DNA from: Roseinatronobacter ekhonensis
GTDB taxonomy: Bacteria; Pseudomonadota; Alphaproteobacteria; Rhodobacterales; Rhodobacteraceae
Length of the DNA: 64,000 nucleotides
Direction: 5' to 3'
Assembly (NCBI RefSeq): GCF_900499075.1
Contig: NZ_UIHC01000009.1
Location: 1 to 64,000, forward strand
In this document: piece by piece, positions 54,506 through 63,747 of the stretch
Numbering within the stretch: the stretch's first letter is position 1
How the letters are laid out: each line of letters begins with the position of its first letter
Translations under genes and position numbers: made by a program
The notes under the pieces: generated by a model
What the model was told of the DNA's origin: nothing
Database searches by the model: none
The model's input: only the letters and a program-made list of their open reading frames with translations

Positions 54506-56002
54506 TCACACGGCGATCAGGAAATAGGTAATCGCCGGAAATGCCACCAAAATCCCCACGCGGATCAGGTCGGACGCAACAAAAGGCAGCACCGCGCGAT
54601 ACGTGTCGGTAATTCGGGTTTTCGGGTCCATCGCGTTGATGACGAACAGGTTCATGCCCACTGGCGGCGTGATCAGCCCGACCTCGACCACAATCAGCAC
54701 CAGAATTCCGAACCAGATTGCGGTCAGTTCCAGATTCGCGCGCTCCAACGCCAGCGCATTCACACGGCGCAGACCCAGCGCACGGGTCTGCTCGCGGGTC
54801 AGTTCAGCGCCGGCGGCCAACGCCTCTTCGATACTTCGCAGCATCTCTGGTGCCAGATCGACGCCCTGGCGAAATGCCTCTGCCGCGCGGGCCGCGTGCA
54901 ACTCGGCCATGGAGATGAAGTTGAAATCCAGCTCCATCATGACCGGCCAGAAAATGGGAATGGTCAGCAGGATCATCGACAGGCTGTCCATGACGCAGCC
55001 CAGAAGCAGGTAGAAACACAGGATGATCAGCAGCACGACGAAGGGTGCGTAGCCTTGTGATCCGACAAATTCGGCAATGCTCTGGGGCACCTGCGTCAGC
55101 GCCAGAAACCCGTTGTAAAATGCCGCGCCGAAGATGATGAAGAAGATCATCGCGCTGGACCGCGCTGTTACGACAAAGCTTTCGGCCAGCGTTGCCCGTG
55201 TCAGCCCACCATTGACCCACGCGATCAACCCGGTGCCCAGCGCGCCCACGGCGGCGCCTTCGGTGGGCGTGAACCAGCCTGCATAAATCCCGCCCACCAC
55301 AAGGCCAAAGACCAGCAACACGGGCCAAATCTTGACCAGCGCGGACATACGCTCTGCCCAAGGCATGGGCGGGCGCAGGCCAGCGGCGTCCGGGTTTACC
55401 CGCACATAGATCGAGATGACGATCACATAGCCGATCGCCGCCATGATGCCGGGAATAAACGCGGCCAGAAACAGTTTCGCGATGTTCTGCTCTGTCAGGA
55501 TGGCATAGATCACCAGCACCACCGATGGCGGGATCAATATGCCAAGCGTGCCGCCCGCCGCCAGCGTTGCGGTGGAAAACCCGCCCGCGTAGCCGTAGCG
55601 TTTCAACTCTGGCAGGGCCACGCGGCTCATGGTGGCGGCGGTTGCCAGCGAGCTACCGCAGATCGCCCCGAACCCCGCGCTGGACCCGATGGCGGCCATG
55701 GCGACACCGCCCTTGCGGTGGCCCAGAAATCCGGCGGCCGCTTGAAACAACGCCTGACTCATCCCGCCCAAAGTGGCGAAATGCCCCATCAGCAGGAACA
55801 TGGGAATAATGCTCAGCGAATAGCTGGCGAAGGTGGTGAAGGTTTCGGTTTCCAGCCGCGCCAATGGCACCAGCGTGCCGCCCGTGACCCAGACCAAGCC
55901 AATCAACCCGGTCAGGAACATGGCAAGCCCGATGGGCACCCGCAGGAAGATCAGCGCCAGAAGGGCGGGAAAAGACAGGATGCCGATGGCGATGTCGCTC
56001 AA
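54506..56002 (-). CDS. TRAP transporter large permease (DctM)
   Basis: 498 residues with about 12 to 13 membrane helices; it carries out sodium-coupled solute transport. FRVPIGLAMFLTGLIGL-like start, SSLATAATMSRVALPELKRYGY and LGILIPPSVVLVIYAILTEQ are typical DctM motifs. A loop of about 60 polar residues near 365-430 is longer than usual. Its start overlaps the small permease stop by four bases. Confidence 0.93.
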   Translation of the reverse strand: MSDIAIGILSFPALLALIFLRVPIGLAMFLTGLIGLVWVTGGTLVPLARLETETFTTFASYSLSIIPMFLLMGHFATLGGMSQALFQAAAGFLGHRKGGVAMAAIGSSAGFGAICGSSLATAATMSRVALPELKRYGYAGGFSTATLAAGGTLGILIPPSVVLVIYAILTEQNIAKLFLAAFIPGIMAAIGYVIVISIYVRVNPDAAGLRPPMPWAERMSALVKIWPVLLVFGLVVGGIYAGWFTPTEGAAVGALGTGLIAWVNGGLTRATLAESFVVTARSSAMIFFIIFGAAFYNGFLALTQVPQSIAEFVGSQGYAPFVVLLIILCFYLLLGCVMDSLSMILLTIPIFWPVMMELDFNFISMAELHAARAAEAFRQGVDLAPEMLRSIEEALAAGAELTREQTRALGLRRVNALALERANLELTAIWFGILVLIVVEVGLITPPVGMNLFVINAMDPKTRITDTYRAVLPFVASDLIRVGILVAFPAITYFLIAV

Positions 56003-56592
56003 TGCTCGGCCTCCCCGCCGTCACCGATAATGTCTTGGCCGCGCGCCACTTCGACCGTGCGGACCCAGACCATGTAGACCGCGACCACGACCCCTGCCCA
56101 AGCGGCCACGCTGGAGGCCGCATAAGCCCACCAAACCGGCCATTCCAGCAGGTAGGTGGTCTGTCCGGTGCTCATCCGCGCCTCTGTTGCCACCTGCAAG
56201 CGCCATGCGATCAGAACCAGCGCAACGGCGAGCGCAATCTCTGTCAGGAAGCGCAAGATGCGGTTGCTGCGCGCGCTCAGGAACGACGTGAACACATCCA
56301 CCCGGGCGTGGCCAACGGTCAACTGACACAGCGGCAGGAAGCAGAACAGCGCAAAGGCCATGCCCATTTCGGTAATCTCATAGTCGCCGAAAATCGGGCC
56401 AAGGCCGGTGCCCAACGCCCATTCCGCAAATCCCGGTGCCAGTGATTGCACCAGATCCATATGCATCAGCGTGTTGGCCTGCCGGCCCAGAATGGACAGG
56501 CAGGTCATGATGACCAACGCCGCCAAAACCGTGCCGCCCAAAAGCGCCATACCGCGTGCGAGTGTGGAAATGAAACGGTGCATGACCTTCAT
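55999..56592 (-). CDS. TRAP transporter small permease (DctQ)
   Basis: 197 residues with four membrane helices, the partner of DctM. LCFLPLCQLTVGHARVDVFT-like motif (FALFCFLPLCQLTVGHARVD) is diagnostic. Start at ATG 56592; ATG 56583 is also possible. Sits between the binding protein and the large permease. Confidence 0.9.
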   Translation of the reverse strand: MKVMHRFISTLARGMALLGGTVLAALVIMTCLSILGRQANTLMHMDLVQSLAPGFAEWALGTGLGPIFGDYEITEMGMAFALFCFLPLCQLTVGHARVDVFTSFLSARSNRILRFLTEIALAVALVLIAWRLQVATEARMSTGQTTYLLEWPVWWAYAASSVAAWAGVVVAVYMVWVRTVEVARGQDIIGDGGEAEH

Positions 56593-56656
56593 CTATTGCA
56601 AGCGCAGGCACAGGAAAGGGCGCACTTGCGCGCGCCCCCGCCCGATGCCAGCCCGA

Positions 56657-57700
56657 TCAGTTGCTGGCCGCATACTCGTCCATCAACGCGCGTGCGCGCT
56701 CTATCAACGCTTGCCCGTCCTTGCCGCGCTCTGCCATATCGGCCACCCAACGCTCGTAGATGGGAGCTGACAGGTCGGCCCATTCGGACACGGCATCGGC
56801 ACCGATGGTGATGATGTTGTTGCCCATCTCATCAGCCATCTCGCGGCCCGGAGCGTCGTAATCCTGCTGTGTGCCACCGGCGAAAACCGAAAATTCCAAC
56901 CCGGAATTCGCGTCGATCACTGCCTTCAGGTCATCGGGCATGCCATCATAGCGCGCTTGGTTCATGGCCAGCACGAAGGTCACTGTATACAGCATGTTGC
57001 CTTCGAACTCGGTGTGGTTTTCGACCAGCTCGGGAATGCGCAACGCAGGGGCCACTTCCCACGGCATCACCGCACCGTCGATAACACCTTTGGAAATCGC
57101 CTCTGGCGATTGCGCGATGGGCATCCCCACGGGCGTTGCCCCAAGGCTTTCCAGCAACTGCACTGTCAGGCGCGAGGGGCCGCGCAGCTTCATGCCTTCC
57201 AGGTCCGAAGGTTGTTCGACCGGGTCGGCGGAGTGGATCACGCCTGGGCCATGCACCCATGTTCCGATCATTTTGACATCGGAAAATTCGTCCTGCATTT
57301 CCTCTTCATACAAGTTCCAATACGCGTAGCTGGCCGCGCGCGCATCGCTGACCATGAAGGGCAATTCAAAGACTTCGGTGCTGGGGAAACGGCCCGGCGT
57401 CAGGCCGACCACCGTCCAGATCACATCGGCGGTGCCGGATGCGGCTTGGTCATACAACTCGCCCGGTGTTCCGCCCAGTTGCATGCTGGGAAAGCGGTCC
57501 ACCTTGATGCGGCCATTGCTGTCGGCTTCGACATTGTCGGCCCAGACATCAAGGATGTGCATCGGCACATTCGCTTGCGCCGACAGGAAATGATGCAGCC
57601 TGAGCGTGACGTCCTGTGCCATTGCAGGCGCAGCGCCAAACGTAACGGCCCCGGCCAAAGCACCGCCCACCAGCCCAAGCAGGGTTCTGCGATAGGTCAT
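56657..57700 (-). CDS. TRAP transporter substrate-binding protein (DctP)
   Basis: 347 residues with a signal peptide (MTYRRTLLGLVGGALAGAV, cleavage after AMA). LRLHHFLSAQANVPMHILD starts the mature domain. The signature KLRGPSRLTVQLLESLGATPVGMP contains the conserved Arg that binds the carboxylate of most TRAP ligands. Substrates are organic acids; the neighbouring phenylacetate genes make an aromatic acid conceivable but unproven. Start ATG 57700 with GGGAGGAG upstream. Confidence 0.93.
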   Translation of the reverse strand: MTYRRTLLGLVGGALAGAVTFGAAPAMAQDVTLRLHHFLSAQANVPMHILDVWADNVEADSNGRIKVDRFPSMQLGGTPGELYDQAASGTADVIWTVVGLTPGRFPSTEVFELPFMVSDARAASYAYWNLYEEEMQDEFSDVKMIGTWVHGPGVIHSADPVEQPSDLEGMKLRGPSRLTVQLLESLGATPVGMPIAQSPEAISKGVIDGAVMPWEVAPALRIPELVENHTEFEGNMLYTVTFVLAMNQARYDGMPDDLKAVIDANSGLEFSVFAGGTQQDYDAPGREMADEMGNNIITIGADAVSEWADLSAPIYERWVADMAERGKDGQALIERARALMDEYAASN

Positions 57701-57716
57701 GAATTTCTCCTCCCGT

Positions 57717-57743
57717 GTATAAAGTTGCATTAGCAACTATCAA
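57717..57743 (-). promoter_or_regulatory. TRAP operon promoter with inverted repeat in the spacer
   Basis: On the minus strand, -35 TTGATA (57738-57743), a 15-base spacer, then -10 TTATAC (57717-57722). The spacer is almost exactly the inverted repeat AGTTGC-ATTA-GCAACT (57723-57738), a likely operator. The transcript leader would be very short. Confidence 0.55.
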
Positions 57744-57878
57744 TTTGAAAGCACAAGACAGCCATTTGCGCCAGTGTTTTTTCGACCGAGCGGTTGATTT
57801 TACCTCAGCGCCGCTCCTCCCCTTGCGCAGTCTGCCATGGGGCGGCACTCTGTCCAAACAGTAAAACAGGGGGTGCGC

Positions 57879-58736
57879 GTGCAAGATCAACTCAGCGGTT
57901 TCGACGAGATCCTTGCCCTTTGTCCCCTGCGGTCGGGCGGGTTTATCGTGACAGTGTTCGGCGATGTGGCCTTTCCTGCCGACGAAGCGTTGTGGATCGG
58001 ACATTTGATAGACTTATGCGCCGATCTCGGAATCAGCGAGACCCTTGTGCGGACATCGGTCTCTCGGCTTGTGGCGGCGGGGCAATTGGTTGGCACACGG
58101 CACGGTCGGCGCAGCTACTACGCCTTGGCACCCGGCGCACGGGCCGAATTCGAACGCGCGGCCCAGGTGATTTACACTGCACCCCAAGAACGGCCTTGGC
58201 GCTTTTTGTTTTTCCCCGACGGGCATGCGCCCGATGGGTTGGAGCGTCTGGGAATGGCCGCGCTGTCGCCGCAGCTTGGGTTCGGCCCTGCGCGCGGAGC
58301 GGTGCCTGAGGGCGCTGTTGCCTTCACCGCTCATGCCGATGGTGCGCAGGCCGACCTGACCGCAATGCTGGCAAGGGTCTTTCCGCTAGAGACTTTGGCG
58401 CAAGAGTATCGCGCGTTCTGTGAATTGGCGCGCACCGTGTCCGCCCTGCCGGACCCGTCCTCCAAAGCGGCCTTGCAGGCCCGTCTGGTACTGACCCATG
58501 CATGGCGAAAGGTCGCCCTTCGCGATCCGCGCCTGCCAGCCAACCTGCTGCCAACCGGACACCCGGAACCCAAGGCGCGTGCCGTGTTCGCCCGAAGCTA
58601 TCTGGCGCTGTGTGCGCAAGCTGAAAGCCACGAACGCAGCCTTTTGGCGCTGAAAGACGCGCAAAACACCATGCGAGATTCGGTCATCGCAGCACGGCGC
58701 GCGGCCTTGCAGTCCAGCCTTTTGGACAGCACCTGA
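57879..58736 (+). CDS. paaX: Phenylacetate regulator PaaX
   Basis: 285 residues. The N-terminal winged helix includes LGISETLVRTSVSRLVAAGQ and GTRHGRRSYYALA, and the C-terminal part has the PaaX domains (HAWRKVALRDPRLPANLLP). PaaX represses paa operons and is released by phenylacetyl-CoA. I start at GTG 57879, with AGGGGG five bases upstream; ATG 57837 in frame would add 14 residues but lacks a ribosome site. Directly upstream of the paaJABCDE(Z) genes and divergent from the TRAP operon. Confidence 0.9.
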   Translation: MQDQLSGFDEILALCPLRSGGFIVTVFGDVAFPADEALWIGHLIDLCADLGISETLVRTSVSRLVAAGQLVGTRHGRRSYYALAPGARAEFERAAQVIYTAPQERPWRFLFFPDGHAPDGLERLGMAALSPQLGFGPARGAVPEGAVAFTAHADGAQADLTAMLARVFPLETLAQEYRAFCELARTVSALPDPSSKAALQARLVLTHAWRKVALRDPRLPANLLPTGHPEPKARAVFARSYLALCAQAESHERSLLALKDAQNTMRDSVIAARRAALQSSLLDST

Positions 58737-58787
58737 CAAAAGCAGCACAAAATACTAATATTTTTTCTTCTTTTTGTGACGCTTTTG
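58737..58787. promoter_or_regulatory. Large inverted repeat between paaX and paaJ
   Basis: Arms CAAAAGCNNCACAAAA (58737-58752) and TTTTGTGNNGCTTTTG (58772-58787) match in 14 of 16 positions and are 19 bases apart. The left arm begins right after the paaX stop. A possible promoter, -35 TTGTGA (58774-58779) and -10 TGTAGT (58796-58801), overlaps the right arm. Candidate PaaX operator; it could alternatively act as a paaX terminator hairpin. Confidence 0.6.
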
Positions 58788-58832
58788 CTGTAGTGTGTAG
58801 TTCCGCAGCCGTCGCGCCTTGGGAGGGGCCGG

Positions 58833-60038
58833 ATGACACAGGCATATATCTGCGATGCGCAACGCACGCCCATCGGGCGATATGGGGGGGCACTATCCTC
58901 TGTCCGGGCTGACGATCTGGCCGCAATTCCATTGCGCGCGCTGGTCGCGCGCAACCCGCAGGTCGATTGGGCCGCCGTTGATGACGTTGTCATGGGCTGC
59001 GCCAATCAGGCCGGCGAAGATAATCGCAACATCGCGCGTATGGCCGCCTTGCTGGCCGATCTGCCGGTCGAGGTTCCGGGGATCACCGTGAACCGGCTGT
59101 GCGCCTCGGGCCTCGATGCCGTGGGCATGGCCGCCCGCGCCATCCGCGCCGGGGATTGCAGCCTTATGCTGGCGGGCGGTGCTGAGTCCATGAGCCGCGC
59201 GCCATTTGTGATGCCCAAAGCCACGTCGGCCTTTTCGCGTGCGACTGCCGTCTATGACACAACCATCGGCTGGCGGTTTGTAAACCCCAAAATGGACGCG
59301 GCACATGGCACGCATTCGATGCCAGAGACTGCCGATAACGTGGCCGCCGATTGGAATGTCGCGCGCGCTGACCAAGACGCCTTCGCGTTAAGGTCTCAGG
59401 CACGTTGGGCGGCGGCGCAAGATGCAGGGCGCTTTGTGGACGAGCTTTGCCCGGTCGAGGTGGCGCAGCGCAAAGGGGCCGCGCTGGTGATCGACCGCGA
59501 CGAACACCCGCGCCCCGACACAAGCGCCGAAGGTCTGGCCAAGCTGCGCGGCATCAACGGACCTGACCTAACCGTGACTGCAGGCAATGCGAGCGGCGTG
59601 AATGACGGCGCGGCGGGACTGCTGCTGGCCTCTGAGGCGTCGGCCTCGGCCAACGGCCTGACCCCCCGCGCCCGCATCATCGCCTGCGCAGCGGCAGGTG
59701 TCGCCCCGCGCGTCATGGGCATTGGCCCGGTCCCGGCGGTGCGCAAGGTGCTGGCGCTTGCGGGGCTGGGTATTGGCGACATGGACGTGATCGAGTTGAA
59801 CGAAGCCTTTGCTGCCCAAGCCCTCGCCAGCTTGCGCGAGTTGGGCCTGCCCGACGATGCCGCGCATGTGAACCCAAATGGCGGCGCAATCGCGATGGGC
59901 CACCCGCTCGGCGCAAGCGGCGCGCGAATGGTGGCCACCGCAGTTTGGGAATTGCAGCGCCGCCAAGTGCGCTACGCGCTGTGCACAATGTGCGTCGGCG
60001 TCGGCCAAGGCGTAGCCCTTATTCTGGAACGTGTCTGA
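58833..60038 (+). CDS. paaJ: 3-oxoadipyl-CoA/3-oxo-5,6-dehydrosuberyl-CoA thiolase
   Basis: 401 residues. Nucleophile Cys in VNRLCASGLDAVG, NEAFAAQALA, GGAIAMGHPLGASGAR and the second catalytic Cys in CTMCVGVGQG are thiolase hallmarks. AYICDAQRTPIGRYGGALSS matches PcaF/PaaJ. It carries out the two thiolytic steps that yield acetyl-CoA and succinyl-CoA. First gene after paaX; start ATG 58833 with GGGAGGGG upstream. Confidence 0.94.
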   Translation: MTQAYICDAQRTPIGRYGGALSSVRADDLAAIPLRALVARNPQVDWAAVDDVVMGCANQAGEDNRNIARMAALLADLPVEVPGITVNRLCASGLDAVGMAARAIRAGDCSLMLAGGAESMSRAPFVMPKATSAFSRATAVYDTTIGWRFVNPKMDAAHGTHSMPETADNVAADWNVARADQDAFALRSQARWAAAQDAGRFVDELCPVEVAQRKGAALVIDRDEHPRPDTSAEGLAKLRGINGPDLTVTAGNASGVNDGAAGLLLASEASASANGLTPRARIIACAAAGVAPRVMGIGPVPAVRKVLALAGLGIGDMDVIELNEAFAAQALASLRELGLPDDAAHVNPNGGAIAMGHPLGASGARMVATAVWELQRRQVRYALCTMCVGVGQGVALILERV

Positions 60039-60053
60039 GAGAGGAATGCCAAA

Positions 60054-61031
60054 ATGTACGCACAAATGGTGAAATCCGAAGCGACGCAGGACGACCCCGA
60101 AAAGCTGGCCGCGTTTCAAGCGCGGATCGATGCGGGCGAAAAGATCGAGCCGAAGGAATGGATGCCCGAGGGCTACCGCAAGACGCTGATCCGCCAGATC
60201 GGCCAGCACGCGCATTCCGAGATTGTCGGCCAACTGCCCGAAGGCAACTGGATCACCCGCGCGCCATCGCTGGAGCGCAAGGCAATCTTGCTGGCCAAGG
60301 TGCAGGACGAGGCGGGGCACGGGCTGTATCTGTATTGCGCCGCCGAAACGCTGGGCGTGTCGCGCGACGAGCTGACAGAGGCGCTGCTGGCGGGGAAGAT
60401 GAAATATTCGTCCATCTTCAACTACCCGACGCTGACATGGGCCGATATCGGCGCAGTCGGCTGGCTGGTCGATGGTGCGGCAATCATGAACCAGGTGCCG
60501 CTGCAACGCACCAGTTTTGGCCCCTATAGCCGCGCCATGATCCGCATCTGCAAGGAAGAAAGCTTCCACCAGCGGCAGGGCTTTGACATCATGCGCAAGA
60601 TGGCGACCGGCACCAAGGCGCAACGCCACATGGCGCAGGATGCGCTGAACCGCTTCTGGTATCCCAGCCTGATGATGTTCGGCCCGTCCGATGCCGACAG
60701 CGTGCATTCCGCGCAGTCGATACGGTGGAAGATCAAGATGAACACCAATGACGAGCTGCGCCAGAAATTCGTCGACCAGACGGTGCCGCAAGCCGAATAT
60801 CTGGGCCTGACCGTGCCCGACCCCGACCTGCGCTGGAACGCAGACAAGGGCGGCTATGATTTCAGCGAACCCGATTGGGACGAGTTTTTCGAGGTGCTGA
60901 AAGGCAACGGCCCCTGCAATACTGAGCGCCTGGCCGCGCGGCAAAAGGCCTGGGACGACGGCGCATGGGTGCGCGACGGGTTAATGGCACACGCTGCCAA
61001 ACAGCATTCGGCGCCGGTAGCTGCCGAATGA
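60054..61031 (+). CDS. paaA: Phenylacetyl-CoA epoxidase catalytic subunit A
   Basis: 325 residues. Ferritin-like di-iron protein with ligand motifs QDEAGHG (ExxH, near residue 85) and [11 protein letters not shown] (second ExxH). It epoxidises the ring of phenylacetyl-CoA using O2. Length and [19 protein letters not shown] are typical. Followed after 72 bases by paaB, the gap being filled by a repeat element. Confidence 0.97.
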   Translation: MYAQMVKSEATQDDPEKLAAFQARIDAGEKIEPKEWMPEGYRKTLIRQIGQHAHSEIVGQLPEGNWITRAPSLERKAILLAKVQDEAGHGLYLYCAAETLGVSRDELTEALLAGKMKYSSIFNYPTLTWADIGAVGWLVDGAAIMNQVPLQRTSFGPYSRAMIRICKEESFHQRQGFDIMRKMATGTKAQRHMAQDALNRFWYPSLMMFGPSDADSVHSAQSIRWKIKMNTNDELRQKFVDQTVPQAEYLGLTVPDPDLRWNADKGGYDFSEPDWDEFFEVLKGNGPCNTERLAARQKAWDDGAWVRDGLMAHAAKQHSAPVAAE

Positions 61032-61034
61032 ACA

Positions 61035-61093
61035 GGGGGCTTTGCCCCCTACGGCCTGCGGCCTACCCTCAGGATATTTTTGCAAAGATGAAA
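61035..61093 (+). repeat. Intergenic hairpin and Rhodobacteraceae repeat, copy 2, inside the paa operon
   Basis: A perfect hairpin GGGGGC-TTT-GCCCCC (61035-61049), then GGCCTGCGGCC, then AGGATATTTTTGCAAAGATGAAAGG (61070-61093 read in parts), which resembles the 47241 copy. It lies between paaA and paaB, ten bases before the paaB start. Confidence 0.65.
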
Positions 61094-61103
61094 GGGTAAA
61101 GCG

Positions 61104-61388
61104 ATGTCTGCGGAATGGCCCCTTTGGGAGATTTTTATTCGCGGTCAGCATGGCCTGAACCACCGGCATGTAGGCAGCCTACACGCGCCCGATGCAGAAC
61201 TGGCGATGCGCCATGCGCGCGATGTTTACACCCGGCGCAATGAAGGGGTGAGCATTTGGGTTGTACCGTCGGCGGCGATTTCGGCCTCTAGCCCGTCGGA
61301 TAAAGGCCCGATGTTCGAGCCGTCGCAGGACAAGGTGTATCGCCACCCCAGCTTTTTCGACATCCCCGATGAGATTGGGCATATGTGA
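61104..61388 (+). CDS. paaB: Phenylacetyl-CoA epoxidase subunit B
   Basis: 94 residues. WPLWEIFIRGQHGLNHRHVG and HARDVYTRRNEGVSIWVV are the PaaB signatures. PaaB bridges the PaaAC assembly and the PaaE reductase. The stop overlaps the paaC start (TGATG). Confidence 0.97.
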   Translation: MSAEWPLWEIFIRGQHGLNHRHVGSLHAPDAELAMRHARDVYTRRNEGVSIWVVPSAAISASSPSDKGPMFEPSQDKVYRHPSFFDIPDEIGHM

Positions 61389-62158
61389 TGGGTGCTGTGG
61401 TGGATCTGGATGCGGCCTTGTTCGAGGGCTTATGCCGTTTGGGCGACAGCACGCTGGTTCTGGGGCACCGGGTGTCGGAATGGTGCGGGCAAGCGCCAGT
61501 TCTGGAAGAGGATATCGCGCTGGCCAATGTGGCGCTGGACCTGATTGGCCAGACGCAGATGTGGCTGGGGTTGGCGGGCGAGGTTGAGGGCCGCGAGCGC
61601 ACTTCCGATACGCTGGCCTACCACCGCGACGTCTGGGACTTTCGAAACCTGCTGCTGGTCGAACGTCCGAATGGCGATTTCGGCCACACCCTGATGCGGC
61701 AATTCCTGTTCGATGCGTGGCACCAGCCGATGCTGGCGGGACTGGCGCAGTCGCGCGATACGCGGGTGGCAGAGATTGCGGTCAAGGCCGGGAAAGAGGT
61801 GGCCTATCATCTGGAACGCTCTGCCGATCTGGTGATCCGGCTGGGCGATGGGTCCGGTGAAAGCCACGCGCGCATGCAGGCGGCGCTGGACACGCTTTGG
61901 CCCTACACGGGCGAGATGATGGTGCCGGATGCGACCGATGCCGCCTTGGCAGAGGCCGGGATCATGCCCGACCTGAACGGTCTGCGCACCACATGGGACG
62001 CGTTGGTGCAAGATGTTCTGGCCGAGGCGACGCTGACCATTCCCGAAAGCGGCTTCATGCATAAGGGCGGCAAGCAGGGCCAGCATTCCGAGCATCTGGG
62101 CCATATGCTGGCGACCATGCAATTCCTGCCACGCGCCTACCCGGATGCAACATGGTAA
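61388..62158 (+). CDS. paaC: Phenylacetyl-CoA epoxidase structural subunit C
   Basis: 256 residues. A ferritin-like protein related to PaaA but with degenerate metal sites; DSTLVLGHRVSEWCGQAPVLEED and RPNGDFGHTLMRQFLFDAW are typical. It stabilises PaaA. Start ATG 61388; an in-frame GTG immediately before it (61385) is not needed. Overlaps paaD by seven bases. Confidence 0.96.
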   Translation: MGAVVDLDAALFEGLCRLGDSTLVLGHRVSEWCGQAPVLEEDIALANVALDLIGQTQMWLGLAGEVEGRERTSDTLAYHRDVWDFRNLLLVERPNGDFGHTLMRQFLFDAWHQPMLAGLAQSRDTRVAEIAVKAGKEVAYHLERSADLVIRLGDGSGESHARMQAALDTLWPYTGEMMVPDATDAALAEAGIMPDLNGLRTTWDALVQDVLAEATLTIPESGFMHKGGKQGQHSEHLGHMLATMQFLPRAYPDATW

Positions 62159-62658
62159 ACACGGCGCAAATCTGGGAGTGGCTGGCAGAAGTGCCTGACC
62201 CGGAAATCCCGGTGATCTCTGTCACCGAACTGGGCATCGTACGCGATGTGGCGCTGGAGGGGGATGCGGTTGTCGTGACCGTCACGCCGACCTATTCGGG
62301 CTGCCCGGCCACCGCGGCCATCAATTTCGAGATTGAGCGTGCCTTGCGGGAAAAGGGCGTGGCGAATGTGCGGATGCAGCAGCGACTGTCGCCGCCATGG
62401 ACCACCGACTGGCTGACCGATGCCGCGCGCGACAAGCTGCGCGCTTACGGGATCGCTCCACCGGTGGATGGCACCGGGGCTACCGGCGTGGTCGCAGGCC
62501 GCGTGAAGCGGCTGACCGGCGCGGCCCTGATTGTCGCCTGCCCGCGCTGCGGGTCCGAGCACACACAGAAGGTCAGCCAACACGGCTCCACCCCCTGCAA
62601 AGCGGCCTATCAATGCCGCGATTGCTTAGAGCCGTTCGACTATTTCAAATGTATCTGA
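62152..62658 (+). CDS. paaD: Phenylacetate-CoA oxygenase assembly protein PaaD
   Basis: 168 residues. An N-terminal MIP18/DUF59 domain (VPDPEIPVISVTELGIVRDV) and a C-terminal Cys4 zinc-ribbon-like tail (CPRCGSEHTQ and CRDC). PaaD is thought to help load iron-sulfur or di-iron centres of the epoxidase. Ten bases before paaE. Confidence 0.95.
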   Translation: MVNTAQIWEWLAEVPDPEIPVISVTELGIVRDVALEGDAVVVTVTPTYSGCPATAAINFEIERALREKGVANVRMQQRLSPPWTTDWLTDAARDKLRAYGIAPPVDGTGATGVVAGRVKRLTGAALIVACPRCGSEHTQKVSQHGSTPCKAAYQCRDCLEPFDYFKCI

Positions 62659-62668
62659 GGGCGCGCGC

Positions 62669-63736
62669 ATGAGTCGTTTCCACCCCCTGACCGTGACCGA
62701 TGTGGCGCGCGATACGCGCGACAGCGTGGTTGTGACGTTGCAGCCCCAAGACAATGACGCCTTTCGCTTCATCCAAGGGCAATACCTGACGTTTCGGCGC
62801 GGCTTCGACGGGCAGGAAGTGCGGCGGTCCTATTCCATCTGCGCGGGGCTGGATGATGGCGCGCTGCGGGTGGGCATAAAGCGGGTCGAGGGCGGCGCGT
62901 TCAGCACTTGGGCCAATACCGAATTGCAGGCTGGCGATGTGCTGGAGGCCATGCCGCCCCAAGGCAAGTTCCACATCCCGCTCGTGCCTGAGGAGCGGCG
63001 GCACTACCTGATGTTTGCCGCAGGCTCCGGGATCACGCCCATCCTGTCTATCATCCGCACCGTGCTGATGCGCGAACCGCAATCGCGCGTGACGCTGGTT
63101 TACGCCAATCGCAAGATCGCCTCGATCATGTTCCGGGGCGAGTTGGACGACCTGAAGGACCAGTATCTGAGCCGCCTGTCGGTGCTGCATGTGCTGGGAC
63201 AAGACGCGCAGGAGATTGACCTGTTTACCGGGCGACTGGACGCAGCCAAGTTGGACAAACTGTTCACGCAATGGATTGACCTGAAGTCGGTGCATGCAGC
63301 CTTCATCTGCGGGCCAGAGGCGTTGATGCAGACCATTGCAGGATCACTGCGCGACCACGGGCTGACCGACGATCAGATCAGGTATGAACTGTTTGGGGCC
63401 GCGCAGCCGGGCCGCGCGGCACAGCGCGCGGTGGCCATATCAGATACCAAGGGCAAGACTTGCGCACTCTCGATCACGCTGGATGGCACAACGCGCAACT
63501 TGGACATGCCGATGGATGGCACCACCGTGTTGCAGGCGGCGCTGGGGGCCGATCTGGACGCGCCGTTTTCCTGCACGGCTGGCGTGTGTTCCACCTGCCG
63601 CGCCAAGGTGATCGACGGCGCGGCCGAGATGGCCGTCAACCATGCGCTGGAAGATTACGAGGTCCGCGCCGGCTATGTGCTGACCTGCCAATGCACGCCG
63701 ACCAGTGACCGGCTGGTGCTGAGCTACGACACCTGA
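62669..63736 (+). CDS. paaE: Phenylacetyl-CoA epoxidase reductase subunit E
   Basis: 355 residues. FAD domain with RSYSICAG, NAD(P) domain with MFAAGSGITPILSIIRTVL, and a C-terminal plant-type [2Fe-2S] domain (FSCTAGVCSTCRAKV and CQC). It passes electrons from NADPH to PaaA. Followed after 11 bases by paaZ. Confidence 0.96.
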   Translation: MSRFHPLTVTDVARDTRDSVVVTLQPQDNDAFRFIQGQYLTFRRGFDGQEVRRSYSICAGLDDGALRVGIKRVEGGAFSTWANTELQAGDVLEAMPPQGKFHIPLVPEERRHYLMFAAGSGITPILSIIRTVLMREPQSRVTLVYANRKIASIMFRGELDDLKDQYLSRLSVLHVLGQDAQEIDLFTGRLDAAKLDKLFTQWIDLKSVHAAFICGPEALMQTIAGSLRDHGLTDDQIRYELFGAAQPGRAAQRAVAISDTKGKTCALSITLDGTTRNLDMPMDGTTVLQAALGADLDAPFSCTAGVCSTCRAKVIDGAAEMAVNHALEDYEVRAGYVLTCQCTPTSDRLVLSYDT

Positions 63737-63747
63737 AAGGAACGGCC

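Noticed and set aside
59568-60944. 458-codon minus-strand frame opposite paaJ-paaA
   Set aside because: Antisense of two clear paa genes, no recognisable domain.
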